This document shows, one piece after another, positions 41,560-56,800 of a stretch of 64,000 nt of DNA (within the stretch, counting starts at the first letter, position 1; every line of letters begins with the position of its first letter). The DNA comes from Watersipora subatra (lineage: Eukaryota > Bryozoa > Gymnolaemata > Cheilostomatida > Watersiporidae). The notes under the pieces are model-generated. The model was not told the DNA's origin. It saw nothing but the letters and a program-made list of their open reading frames with translations, and searched no databases. The stretch is taken from contig NC_088716.1 in NCBI RefSeq assembly GCF_963576615.1, positions 59,474,228-59,538,227 of the forward strand, read 5' to 3'. The position numbers were made by a program, and so were the translations under genes.

Positions 41560-42813
41560 TCAGCGTATCACATCTACTTCAGTGTATCACGTCTACTTCA
41601 GCGTATCACATCTACTTCAGTGTATCGCATCTACCTCAGTGTATCACATCTACTTCAGTGTATCACATCTACTTCAGTGTATCACATTCACTTCAGTGTA
41701 TCACATTCACTTCAGTGTATCACATCTACTTCAGCGTATCGCATCTACTTCAGTGTATCACATCTACTTCAGCGTATCACATCTACTTCAGTGTATTGCA
41801 TCTACTTCAGTGTATCACATCTACTTCAGTGTATCACATCTACTTCAGGGTATCACGTCTACTTCAGTGTATCACATCTACCTCAGTTTATCACATCTAC
41901 TTCAATGTATCACATCTACTTCAGTGTATTGCATCTACTTCAGTGTATCACATCTACTTCAGTGTATCTCATCTACTTCAGGGTATCACGTCTACTTCAA
42001 TGTATCACATCTACCTCAGTTTATCACATCTACTTCAATGTATCACATCTACTTCAGTGTATTGCATCTACTTCAGTGTATCACATCTACTTCAGTGTAT
42101 CACATCTACTTCAGGGTATCACGTCTACTTCAGTGTATCACATCTACCTCAGTTTATCACATCTACTTCAATGTATCACATCTACTTCAGTGTATTGCAT
42201 CTACTTCAGTGTATCACATCTACTTCAGTGTATCACATCTACTTCAGGGTATCACGTCTACTTCAGTGTATCACATCTACCTCAGTTTATCACATCTACT
42301 TCAATGTATCACATCTACTTCAGTGTATTGCAACTACTTCAGTGTATCACATCTACTTCAGCATATCACATCTACTTCAGTGTATCACATCTACTTCAGT
42401 GTATCACATTTACTTCAGTGTATTGCATCTACTTCAGTGTATCACATCTACTTCAGCGTATCGAATCTACTTCAGTGTATCACATCTACTTCAGCGTATC
42501 ACATCTACTTCAGCATACCGCATCTACTTCAGTGTATTGCATCTACTTCAGTGTATCACATCTACTTCAGTGTATCACATTTACTTCAGTGTATTGCATC
42601 TACTTCAGTGTATCACATCTACTTCAGCGTATCGAATCTACTTCAGTGTATCACATCTACTTCAGCGTATCACATCTACTTCAGCATACCGCATCTACTT
42701 CAGTGTATTGCATCTACTTCAGTGTATCACATCTACTTCAGTGTATCACATCTACTTCAATGTATCACATCTACTTCAGTATATCAAATCTACTTCAGTG
42801 TATCACATCTACT
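41560..42813. repeat. 19-bp minisatellite, about 66 copies
   Basis: Unit TATCACATCTACTTCAGTG with point variants. Because 19 is not a multiple of three and the unit has no stop in any frame, all three plus-strand frames stay open for about 400 codons and give the same 19-residue repeat (VYHIYFSVSHLLQCITSTS) out of step. That is expected from the unit alone; I do not call a protein. Confidence 0.95.
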
Positions 42814-42818
42814 TAAAA

Positions 42819-43332
42819 CACTAGTTGGGCTTCTAGAGTTGCGTTGCTAGTGTATTGTATCAGCTTGGTCATACATCCACCATCCATATAAAAATAGAAC
42901 AAGAAAGCTGAAATATTAATTAATTACGCAGATTAATTGGAAACTACCTTAATTGAACAAGCAATAAAATAGAAAGCTAATTGATAACTTAAAATCTTTT
43001 ATTATTAGAATTTACAAAAAACAGAATTTTGACTTTTTTAGCATAAAAAGCTTAATTTTGACTTTTCTCTTACTTCAAAAATGTCATGTTTGACCATTAA
43101 ACTCAAAAAAAGATCAAATATGAAGTTTAAGCAATAATTATTGCAAAAAACAAACTGAAATTTTTAGCATTGTGTTGCACTATTTATGACCAAACATAAA
43201 CGACTTCCAGAATTGAACTGTTTTCTTTGAGCGTGACTTAATTTTCCTTGAGCGTGTTTCAGGGACTAGCAGCAAATGAATTTGGGTAGCTGAAACTATT
43301 CCTCAATTCTCTCTTTCTTTCGTCTATTTTAG
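42819..43332. other. Intron-like AT-rich segment before the 43-kb exon
   Basis: No coding signal. Ends in a long pyrimidine tract (CTCTCTTTCTTTCGTC, then TATTTTAG) that is a strong splice acceptor at 43332. Confidence 0.5.
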
Positions 43333-44056
43333 GTCTACTGTGACTCTACGATGGCAGACAGCGAGTTAATATCTGAAGCTCTAGCAGATTTTAAGAGAGC
43401 TTTAGCGGGTCCAGTCGCTAGCAAAGCATTTGAAGACTTAGTTAAAAAGTATCCACATTCTCTATTGGAACATGTGCAATCTTTGACACAGCCCGGTAAC
43501 ATTTCTGGGATCTTAAGTGCACGCTGGGCACACTCCCAACAAAGAGGTGACAGAGAAATATTTTCAGTATATGAATTTGTAACACGAGAATTAAATGATG
43601 TGACTTGGGAATTCGCTAATCATGACTCGGAAGACACTGATTCACTGATTGACCTGGCTGCTGAAATATGGTTTATGAACCACCTTTCTGTAATTGCCCA
43701 GGATGACTATCAAAACTGGTCCGAGAAAGCAGATTACTCTAGAGAGTTGTCAACGATGTTTGAAGGTGTCAATGGTTCTGATAGCCTTTTCACTAAACTC
43801 GTGAATGAAAAAGAGCATCCGCTTTTAAAAGCACTTGTTAGACTAGACCATGTACAACGTAAGTTGAGGATATTCCTGGAAGATTGGAAGAATGTTCACA
43901 AAATTACCGAAAATGAGCTCAGTCATGAAATTTGGAGTCCTTTAGAGGCACATTCAGAAAAGTTTCACATCATCCCTCGACCATCCTCATCTGGAAAGCT
44001 AAAGATGTATGGAATGCATTTTTATACTAAGAGATTTCCTCAAAGTGGCGATCAAA
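43333..44056 (+). CDS. Coding exon of an unrecognised gene
   Basis: Bounded by a strong acceptor (ending 43332) and a consensus donor (GTAAGT at 44057). ATG at 43351 (MADSELISEALADFKRALAG) opens a frame of about 235 codons that runs through the donor in phase 1; without splicing it would stop at 44062-44064. Composition is that of a globular, mostly helical soluble protein (FEDLVKKYPHSLLEHVQSL, LIDLAAEIWFMNHL, LRIFLEDWKNVHK); no signal peptide or membrane segment. I do not recognise the family. Length, lack of stops and splice sites at both ends make it the second likely host gene. Its next exon is not visible; the 40-bp and 80-bp arrays follow in the intron. Confidence 0.75.
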
Positions 44057-44062
44057 GTAAGT
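44057..44062 (+). promoter_or_regulatory. Splice donor of the 43-kb exon
   Basis: GTAAGT after CAAA. It overlaps the beginning of the 40-bp array, whose further units carry GTAAGA in the same place. Confidence 0.65.
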
Positions 44063-44380
44063 AGCAAAGTTGAAGATCTAATGCTAACACATCTGTTTAA
44101 GTAAGAAAGCTGAGGATCTAATGCTAACACATCTATTTAAGTAAGAAAACTGAGGGTCTAATGCTAACACATCTGTTTAAGTAAGAAAGCTGAGGATCTA
44201 ATGCTAACGCATCTATTTAAGTAAGAAAGCTGAGGGTCTAATGCTAACACATCTATTTAAGTAAGAAAACTGAGGGTCTAATGCTAACATATCTACTCGA
44301 GTAGCAAAGCTAAGGATCTAATGCTAACACATCTATTCGAGTAACAAAGCTAAGAATCTAATGTTAACAAATCTATTTTC
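44061..44380 (+). repeat. 40-bp tandem repeat, eight copies, starting at a splice donor
   Basis: Units start exactly every 40 bases from 44061 (44101, 44141 and so on to 44341). Typical unit: GTAAGAAAGCTGAGGATCTA followed by ATGCTAACACATCTATTTAA. The first and seventh units read GTAGCAAAG; five read GTAAGAAAG. Each unit also has CTAAC, like a branch-point core. Confidence 0.95.
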
Positions 44381-44885
44381 TTGCATATGTAAATGAATAA
44401 TGATTTTTCACTTCCCGTTTGATAGATGGAGGGCCTTTTAAAATTTAACATATAATTGCAAATAACCACTTAATCTTTAGCAGCATTTTATACTACATTG
44501 CCATGTTTTTGTATGTTGTCCAATAGACAACATAACGCAATCATGAACGTGTTAACATATGAAGAATCCCTGGAAACTTATGTACAAATATGGGGTCTTT
44601 TACAAGCATTTTATACCAAAATATTGCAATGGGATTACACTGTCACCATAAAACTAGACTTAACTGACAGGATAAATGAGTGCCCAATACAGAAATTATA
44701 TTTCTTGAGAATACATTTGGAGAAAGACGGTGTCTACAAAATTTACTTTTCAACTATGTGAAGTCTATATGGCCTGAGGTAGTAAAAGAAATGAATGTAT
44801 GCCTTAAAAACTAACAAAAATGAAAAGCACTAAGTGTTTTCATAACTACAATCATTATTGTACAAGGACAAATGTAAAATGAAAA
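44381..44885. other. Spacer between the 40-bp and 80-bp arrays
   Basis: AT-rich. A frame at 44498-44761 has no recognisable domain or splice context. Nothing else seen. Confidence 0.5.
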
Positions 44886-47800
44886 CTATTATGCAGCTTT
44901 ATTACCCAGCATTCCACAATTGTTATTATTATGATTATCATTATGGGATCTGTACGCTAATATAAAATATTATACAGCTTATTACCTAGCATTCCACAAT
45001 TGTTATTATAATGATTATCATTATGGGATCTGTAAACTAATATAAAATATTATACAGCTTATTACCTAGCATTTCACAATTGTTATTATTATGATTATCA
45101 TTATAGGATCTGTACACTCATATAAAATATTATACAGCTTATTACCCAGCATTCCACAATTGTTATTATTATGATTATCATTATGGGATCTGTACACTAA
45201 TATAAAATATTATACAGCTTATTACCTAGCATTTCACAATTGTTATTATTATGATTATCATTATGGGATCTGTACACTAATATAAAATATTATACAGCTT
45301 ATTACCCAGCATTCCACAATTGTTATTATTATGATTATCATTATGGGGTCTGTAAACTAATATAAAATATTATACAGCTTATTACCTAGCATTTCACAAT
45401 TGTTATTATTATGATTATCATTATGGGATCTGTACACTAATATAAAATATTATACAGCTTATTACTTAGCATTCCACAATTGTTATTATTATGGTTATCA
45501 TTATAGGATCTGTACAGTAATATAAAATATTATACAGCTTATTACCCAGCATTCTACAATTGCTATTATTATGATTATCATTATAGGATCTGTACACTAA
45601 TATAAAATATTATACAGCTTAATACCTAGCATTTCACAATTGTTATTATTATGATTATCATTATGGGGTCTGTAAACTAATATAAAATATTATACAGCTT
45701 ATTACCTAGCATTTCACAATTGTTATTATTATGATTATCATTATGGGATCTGTACACTAATATAAAATATTATACAGCTTATTACCTAGCATTCCACAAT
45801 TGTTATTATTATGATTATCATTATGGGATCTGTACACTAATATAAAATATTATACAGCTTATTACCTAGCATTCCACAATTGTTATTATAATGATTATCA
45901 TTATGGGATCTGTACACTAATATAAAATGTTATACAGCTTATTACCTAGCATTCCACAATTGTTATTATTATGATTATCATTATGGGATCTGTACACTAA
46001 TATAAAATATTATACAGCTTATTACCTAGCATTCCACAATTGTTATTATTATGATTATCATTATGGGATCTGTACACTAATATAAAATATTATACAGCTT
46101 ATTACCTAGCATTCCACAATTGTTATTATTATGATTATCATTATGGGATCTGTACACTAATATAAAATATTATACAGCTTATTACCTAGCATTCCACAAT
46201 TGTTATTATTATGATTATCATTATAGGATCTGTACACTAATATAAAATATTATACAGTTTATTACCTAGCATTCCACAATTGTTATTATTATGATTATCA
46301 TTATGGGATCTGTACACTAATATAAAATATTATACAGCTTATTACCTAGCATTCCACAATTGTTATTATTATGGTTATCATTATGGGATCTGTAAACTAA
46401 TATAAAATATTATACAGCTTATTACCTAGCATTCCACAATTGTTATTATTATGATTATCATTATGGGATCTGTACACTAATATAAAATATTATACAGCTT
46501 ATTACCTAGCATTCCACAATTGTTATTATTATGATTATCATTATGGGATCTGTACACTAATATAAAATATTATACAGCTTATTACCTAGCATTCCACAAT
46601 TGTTATTATTATGATTATCATTATGGGATCTGTACACTAATATAAAATATTATACAGCTTATTACCTAGCATTCCACAATTGTTATTATTATGATTATCA
46701 TTATGGGATCTGTACACTAATATAAAATATTATACAGTTTATTACCTAGCATTCCACAATTGTTATTATTATGATTATCATTATGGGGTCTGTAAACTAA
46801 TATAAAATATTATACAGCTTATTACCTAGCATTTCACAATTGTTATTATTATGGTGATCATTATAGGATCTGTACACTAATATAAAATGTTATACAGCTT
46901 ATTACCTAGCATTTCACAATTGTTATTATTATGATTATCATTATGGGGTCTGTAAACTAATATAAAATATTATACAGCTTATTACCTAGCATTTCACAAT
47001 TGTTATTATTATGATTATCATTATGGGATCTGTACACTAATATAAAATATTATACTGCTTATTACCTAGCATTCCACAATTGTTATTATTATGATTATCA
47101 TTATAGGATCTGTACACTAATATAAAATATTATACTGCTTATTACCTAGCATTCCACAATTGTTATTATTATGATTATCATTATGGGATCTGTACACTAA
47201 TATAAAATATTATACAGCTTATTACCTAGCATTCCACAATTGTTATTATTATGATTATCATCATGGGATCTGTACACTAATATAAAATATTATACAGCTT
47301 ATTACCTAGCATTCCACAATTGTTATTATTATGATTATCATTATGGGATCTGTACACTAATATAAAATATTATACAGCTTATTACCTAGCATTCCACAAT
47401 TGTTATTATTATGATTATCATTATGGGATCTGTACACTAATATAAAATATTATACAGCTTATTACCTAGCATTCCACAATTGTTATTATTATGATTATCA
47501 TTATGGGATCTGTACACTAATATAAAATATTATACAGCTTATTACCTAGCATTCCACAATTGTTATTATTATGATTATCATCATGGGATCTGTACACTAA
47601 TATAAAATATTATACAGCTTATTACCTAGCATTCCACAATTGTTATTATTATGATTATCATTATGGTATCTGTACACTAATATAAAATATTATACAGTTT
47701 ATTACCTAGCATTCCACAATTGTTATTATTATGATTATCATTATGGGATCTGTACACTAATATAAAATATTATACAGCTTATTACCTAGCATTCCACAAT

Positions 47801-50800
47801 TGTTATTATTATGATTATCATTATGGTATCTGTACACTAATATAAAATATTATACAGTTTATTACCTAGCATTCCACAATTGTTATTATTATGATTATCA
47901 TTATGGGATCTGTACACTAATATAAAATATTATACAGCTTATTACCTAGCATTCCACAATTGTTATTATTATGATTATCATTATGGTATCTGTACACTAA
48001 TATAAAATATTATACAGTTTATTACCTAGCATTCCACAATTGTTATTATTATGATTATCATTATGGGATCTGTACACTAATATAAAATATTATACAGCTT
48101 ATTACCTAGCATTCCACAATTGTTATTATTATGATTATCATCATGGGATCTGTACACTAATATAAAATATTATACAGCTTATTACCTAGCATTCCACAAT
48201 TGTTATTATTATGATTATCATTATGGTATCTGTACACTAATATAAAATATTATACAGTTTATTACCTAGCATTCCACAATTGTTATTATTATGATTATCA
48301 TTATGGTATCTGTACACTAATATAAAATATTATACAGTTTATTACCTAGCATTCCACAATTGTTATTATTATGATTATCATTATGGGATCTGTACACTAA
48401 TATAAAATATTATACAGCTTATTACCTAGCATTCCACAATTGTTATTATTATGATTATCATTATGGGATCTGTACACTAATATAAAATATTATACAGCTT
48501 ATTACCTAGCATTCCACAATTGTTATTATTATGGTTATCATTATGGGATCTGTAAACTAATATAAAATATTATACAGCTTATTACCTAGCATTCCACAAT
48601 TGTTATTATTATGATTATCATTATGGGATCTGTACACTAATATAAAATATTATACAGCTTATTACCTAGCATTCCACAATTGTTATTATTATGATTATCA
48701 TTATGGGATCTGTACACTAATATAAAATATTATACAGCTTATTACCTAGCATTCCACAATTGTTATTATTATGATTATCATTATGGGATCTGTACACTAA
48801 TATAAAATATTATACAGCTTATTACCTAGCATTCCACAATTGTTATTATTATGATTATCATTATAGGATCTGTACACTAATATAAAATATTATACAGTTT
48901 ATTACCTAGCATTCCACAATTGTTATTATTATGATTATCATTATGGGGTCTGTAAACTAATATAAAATATTATACAGCTTATTACCTAGCATTTCACAAT
49001 TGTTATTATTATGGTTATCATTATAGGATCTGTACACTAATATAAAATGTTATACAGCTTATTACCTAGCATTTCACAATTGTTATTATTATGATTATCA
49101 TTATGGGGTCTGTAAACTAATATAAAATATTATACAGCTTATTACCTAGCATTTCACAATTGTTATTATTATGATTATCATTATGGGATCTGTACACTAA
49201 TATAAAATATTATACTGCTTATTACCTAGCATTCCACAATTGTTATTATTATGATTATCATTATAGGATCTGTACACTAATATAAAATATTATACTGCTT
49301 ATTACCTAGCATTCCACAATTGTTATTATTATGATTATCATTATGGGATCTGTACACTAATATAAAATATTATACAGCTTATTACCTAGCATTCCACAAT
49401 TGTTATTATTATGATTATCATTATGGGATCTGTACACTAATATAAAATATTATACAGCTTATTACCTAGCATTCCACAATTGTTATTATTATGATTATCA
49501 TTATGGGATCTGTACACTAATATAAAATATTATACAGCTTACTACCTAGCATTCCACAATTGTTATTATTATGATTATCATTATGTGATCTGTACACTAA
49601 TATAAAATATTATACAGCTTATTACCTAGCATTCCACAATTGTTATTATTATGGTTATCATTATAGGATCTGTACAGTAATATAAAATATTATACAGCTT
49701 ATTACCCAGCATTCTACAATTGCTATTATTATGATTATCATTATAGGATCTGTACACTAATATAAAATATTATACAGCTTAATACCTAGCATTTCACAAT
49801 TGTTATTATTATGATTATCATTATGGGATCTGTACACTAATATAAAATATTATACAGCTTATTACCCAGCATTCTACAATTGCTATTATTATGATTATCA
49901 TTATAGGATCTGTACACTAATATAAAATATTATACAGCTTATTACCCAGCATTCCACAATTGTTATTATTATGATTATCATTATGGGATCTGTACACTAA
50001 TATAAAATATTATACAGCTTATTACCTAGCATTCCACAATTGTTATTATTATGATTATCATTATGGGATCTGTACACTAATATAAAATATTATACAGCTT
50101 ATTACCTAGCATTCCACAATTGTTATTATTATGATTATCATCATGGGATCTGTACACTAATATAAAATATTATACAGCTTATTACCTAGCATTCCACAAT
50201 TGTTATTATTATGATTATCATTATGGTATCTGTACACTAATATAAAATATTATACAGTTTATTACCTAGCATTCCACAATTGTTATTATTATGATTATCA
50301 TTATGGGATCTGTACACTAATATAAAATATTATACAGCTTATTACCTAGCATTCCACAATTGTTATTATTATGATTATCATTATGGTATCTGTACACTAA
50401 TATAAAATATTATACAGCTTATTACCTAGCATTCCACAATTGTTATTATTATGATTATCATTATGGGATCTGTACACTAATATAAAATATTATACAGCTT
50501 ATTACCTAGCATTCCACAATTGTTATTATTATGATTATCATTATGGGATCTGTACTCTAATATAAAATATTATACAGCTTATTACCTAGCATTCCACAAT
50601 TGTTATTATTATGATTATCATTATGGTATCTGTACACTAATATAAAATATTATACAGTTTATTACCTAGCATTCCACAATTGTTATTATTATGGTTATCA
50701 TTATGGGATCTGTACACTAATATAAAATATTATACAGCTTATTACCTAGCATTCCACAATTGTTATTATTATGGTTATCATTATGGAATCTGTACACTAA

Positions 50801-53800
50801 TATAAAATATTATACAGCTTATTACCTAGCATTCCACAATTGTTATTATTATGATTATCATTATGGGATCTGTACACTAATATAAAATATTATACAGCTT
50901 ATTACCTAGCATTCCACAATTGTTATTATTATAATTATCATTATGGAATCTGTACACTAATATAAAATATTATACAGCTTATTACCTAGCATTCCACAAT
51001 TGTTATTATTATGATTATCATTATGGGATCTGTACACTAATATAAAATATTATACAGCTTATTACCTAGCATTCCACAATTGTTATTATTATAATTATCA
51101 TTATGGAATCTGTACACTAATATAAAATATTATACAGCTTATTACCTAGCATTCCACAATTGTTATTATTATGATTATCATTATGGGATCTGTACACTAG
51201 TATAAAATATTATACAGCTTATTACCTAGCATTTCACAATTGTCATTATTATGATTATCATCATGGGATCTGTACACTAATATAAAATATTATACAGCTT
51301 ATTACCTAGCATTCCACAATTGTTATTATTATGGTTATCATTATAGGATCTGTACAGTAATATAAAATATTATACAGCTTATTACCCAGCATTCTACAAT
51401 TGCTATTATTATGATTATCATTATAGGATCTGTACACTAATATAAAATATTATACAGCTTAATACCTAGCATTTCACAATTGTTATTATTATGATTATCA
51501 TTATGGGATCTGTACACTAATATAAAATATTATACAGCTTATTACCCAGCATTCTACAATTGCTATTATTATGATTATCATTATAGGATCTGTACACTAA
51601 TATAAAATATTATACAGCTTATTACCCAGCATTCCACAATTGTTATTATTATGATTATCATTATGGGATCTGTACACTAATATAAAATATTATACAGCTT
51701 ATTACCTAGCATTCCACAATTGTTATTATTATGATTATCATTATGGGATCTGTACACTAGTATAAAATATTATACAGCTTATTACCTAGCATTTCACAAT
51801 TGTCATTATTATGATTATCATCATGGGATCTGTACACTAATATAAAATATTATACAGCTTATTACCCAGCATTCCACAATTGTTATTATTATGATTATCA
51901 TTATGGAATCTGTACACTAATATAAAATATTATACAGCTTATTACCCAGCATTCCACAATTGTTATTATTATGATTATCATTATGGAATCTGTACACTAA
52001 TATAAAATATTATACAGCTTATTACCTAGCATTCCACAATTGTTATTATTATGATTATCATTATGGGATCTGTACACTAATATAAAATATTATACAGCTT
52101 ATTACCTAGCATTCCACAATTGTTATTATTATGATTATCATTATGGGATCTGTACACTAATATAAAATATTATACAGCTTATTACCTAGCATTCCACAAT
52201 TGTTATTATTATGATTATCATTATGGGATCTGTACACTAATATAAAATATTATACAGTTTATTACCTAGCATTCCACAATTGTTATTATTATGGTTATCA
52301 TTATAGGATCTGTACACTAATATAAAATATTATACAGCTTATTACCTAGCATTTCACAATTGTTATTATTATGGTTATCATTATGGGATCTGTACACTAA
52401 TATAAAATATTATACAGCTTATTACCCAGCATTCCATAATTGTTATTATTATGATTATCATTATGGGATCTGTACACTAATATAAAATATTATACAGCTT
52501 ATTACCTAGCATTTCACAATTGTTATTATTATGATTATCATTATGGGATCTGTACTCTAATATAAAATATTATACAGTTTATTACCTAGCATTCCACAAT
52601 TGTTATTATTATGATTATCATTATGGGATCTGTACACTAATATAAAATATTATACAGCTTATTACCTAGCATTCCACAATTGTTATTATTATGATTATCA
52701 TTATGGGATCTGTACACTCATATAAAATATTATACAGCTTATTACCCAGCATTTCACAATTGTTATTATTATGATTATCATTATGGGATCTGTACACTAA
52801 TATAAAATATTATACAGCTTATTACCTAGCATTCCACAATTGTTATTATTATGATTATCATTATGGGATCTGTACACTAATATAAAATATTATACAGCTT
52901 ATTACCTAGCATTCCACAATTGTTATTATTATGATTATCATTATGGGATCTGTACACTAATATAAAATATTATACAGTTTATTACCTAGCATTCCACAAT
53001 TGTTATTATTATGGTTATCATTATAGGATCTGTACACTAATATAAAATATTATACAGCTTATTACCTAGCATTCCACAATTGTTATTATTATGATTATCA
53101 TTATGGGATCTGTACACTAATATAAAATATTATACAGCTTATTACCTAGCATTCCACAATTGTTATTATTATGATTATCATTATGGGATCTGTACACTAA
53201 TATAAAATATTATACAGCTTATTACCTAGCATTCCACAATTGTTATTATTATGATTATCTTCATGGGATCTGTACACTAATATAAAATATTATACAGCTT
53301 ATTACCTAGCATTCCACAATTGTTATTATTATGATTATCATTATGGGATCTGTACACTCATATAAAATATTATACAGCTTATTACCCAGCATTCCACAAT
53401 TGTTATTATTATGATTATCATTATGGGATCTGTACACTAATATAAAATATTATACAGTTTATTACCTAGCATTCCACAATTGTTATTATTATGATTATCA
53501 TTATGGGATCTGTACACTCATATAAAATATTATACAGCTTATTACCCAGCATTCCACAATTGTTATTATTATGATTATCATTATGGGATCTGTACACTCA
53601 TATAAAATATTATACAGCTTATTACCCAGCATTCCACAATTGTTATTATTATGATTATCATTATGGGATCTGTACACTAATATAAAATATTATACAGTTT
53701 ATTACCTAGCATTCCACAATTGTTATTATTATGGTTATCATTATAGGATCTGTACACTAATATAAAATATTATACAGCTTATTACCTAGCATTTCACAAT

Positions 53801-56800
53801 TGTTATTATTATGGTTATCATTATGGGATCTGTAAACTAATATAAAATATTATACAGCTTATTACCTAGCATTCCACAATTGTTATTATTATGGTTATCA
53901 TTATGGGATCTGTACACTAGTATAAAATATTATACAGCTTATTACCCAGCATTCCACAATTGTTATTATTATGATTATCATTATGGGATCTGTACACTAA
54001 TATAAAATATTATACAGCTTATTACCTAGCATTCCACAATTGTTATTATTATGATTATCATTATGGGATCTGTACACTAATATAAAATATTATACAGTTT
54101 ATTACCTAGCATTCCACAATTGTTATTATTATGATTATCATTATGGGATCTGTACACTAATATAAAATATTATACAGCTTATTACCTAGCATTCCACAAT
54201 TGTTATTATTATGATTATCATTATGGGATCTGTACACTAATATAAAATATTATACAGCTTATTACCTAGCATTCCACAATTGTTATTATTATGATTATCA
54301 TTATGGGATCTGTACACTAATATAAAATATTATACAGTTTATTACCTAGCATTCCACAATTGTTATTATTATGATTATCATTATGGGATCTGTACACTAA
54401 TATAAAATATTATACAGCTTATTACCTAGCATTCCACAATTGTTATTATTATGATTATCATTATGGGATCTGTACACTAATATAAAATATTATACAGCTT
54501 ATTACCTAGCATTCCACAATTGTTATTATTATGATTATCATTATGGGATCTGTACACTAATATAAAATATTATACAGCTTATTACCTAGCATTCCACAAT
54601 TGTTATTATTATGATTATCATTATGGGATCTGTACACTCATATAAAATATTATACAGCTTATTACCCAGCATTCCACAATTGTTATTATTATGATTATCA
54701 TTATGGGATCTGTACACTAATATAAAATATTATACAGTTTATTACCTAGCATTCCACAATTGTTATTATTATGGTTATCATTATAGGATCTGTACACTAA
54801 TATAAAATATTATACAGCTTATTACCTAGCATTTCACAATTGTTATTATTATGGTTATCATTATGGGATCTGTACACTAGTATAAAATATTATACAGCTT
54901 ATTACCCAGCATTCCACAATTGTTATTATTATGATTATCATTATGGGATCTGTACACTAATATAAAATATTATACAGCTTATTACCTAGCATTCCACAAT
55001 TGTTATTATTATGATTATCATTATGGGATCTGTACACTAATATAAAATATTATACAGTTTATTACCTAGCATTCCACAATTGTTATTATTATGGTTATCA
55101 TTATAGGATCTGTACACTAATATAAAATATTATACAGCTTATTACCTAGCATTTCACAATTGTTATTATTATGGTTATCATTATGGGATCTGTACACTAA
55201 TATAAAATATTATACAGCTTATTACCCAGCATTCCATAATTGTTATTATTATGATTATCATTATGGGATCTGTACACTAGTATAAAATATTATACAGCTT
55301 ATTACCTAGCATTTCACAATTGTTATTATTATGATTATCATTATGGGATCTGTACACAAATATAAAATATTATACAGCTTATTACCTAGCATTCCACAAT
55401 TGTTATTATTATGATTATCATTATGGGATCTGTACACTAATATAAAATATTATACAGCTTATTACCCAGCATTCCATAATTGTTATTATTATGATTATCA
55501 TTATGGGATCTGTACACTCATATAAAATATTATACAGCTTATTACCCAGCATTTCACAATTGTTATTATTATGATTATCATTATGGGATCTGTACACTAA
55601 TATAAAATATTATACAGCTTATTACCTAGCATTCCACAATTGTTATTATTATGATTATCATTATGGGATCTGTACACAAATATAAAATATTATACAGCTT
55701 ATTACCTAGCATTCCACAATTGTTATTATTATGATTATCATTATGGGATCTGTACACTAATATAAAATATTATACAGTTTATTACCTAGCATTCCACAAT
55801 TGTTATTATTATGGTTATCATTATAGGATCTGTACACTAATATAAAATATTATACAGCTTATTACCTAGCATTTCACAATTGTTATTATTATGGTTATCA
55901 TTATGGGATCTGTACACTAGTATAAAATATTATACAGCTTATTACCCAGCATTCCACAATTGTTATTATTATGATTATCATTATGGGATCTGTACACTAA
56001 TATAAAATATTATACAGCTTATTACCTAGCATTCCACAATTGTTATTATTATGATTATCATTATGGGATCTGTACACTAATATAAAATATTATACAGTTT
56101 ATTACCTAGCATTCCACAATTGTTATTATTATGGTTATCATTATAGGATCTGTACACTAATATAAAATATTATACAGCTTATTACCTAGCATTTCACAAT
56201 TGTTATTATTATGGTTATCATTATGGGATCTGTACACTAATATAAAATATTATACAGCTTATTACCTAGCATTCCACAATTGCTATTATTATGATTATCA
56301 TTATGGGATCTGTACACTAATATAAAATATTATACTGCTTATTACCCTGCATTTCACAATTGTTATTATTATGATTATCATTATGGGATCTGTACACTAA
56401 TATAAAATATTATACAGCTTATTACCTAGCATTCCACAATTGCTATTAATATGATTATCATTATGTGATCTGTACACTAATATAAAATATTATACAGCTT
56501 ATTACCCAGCATTCCACAATTGTTATTATTATGATTATCATTATGGGATCTGTACACTAATATAAAATATTATACAGCTTATTACCTAGCATTCCACAAT
56601 TGCTATTATTATGATTATCATTATGGTATCTGTACACTAGTATAAAATATTATACAGCTTATTACCTAGCATTCCACAATTGCTATTATTATGATTATCA
56701 TTATGGGATCTGTACACTCATATAAAATATTATACAGCTTATTACCTAGCATTCCACAATTGTTATTATTATAATTATCATTATGGGATCTGTACACTAA

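Noticed and set aside
41487..42850. Three overlapping frames of 398-445 codons as a repeat protein
   Set aside because: They arise only because the 19-bp unit has no stop in any phase; all three give the same peptide, and none has codon bias or splice context.
44498..44761. Next exon of the 43-kb gene
   Set aside because: No good acceptor, phase or composition match; looks like random AT-rich sequence.
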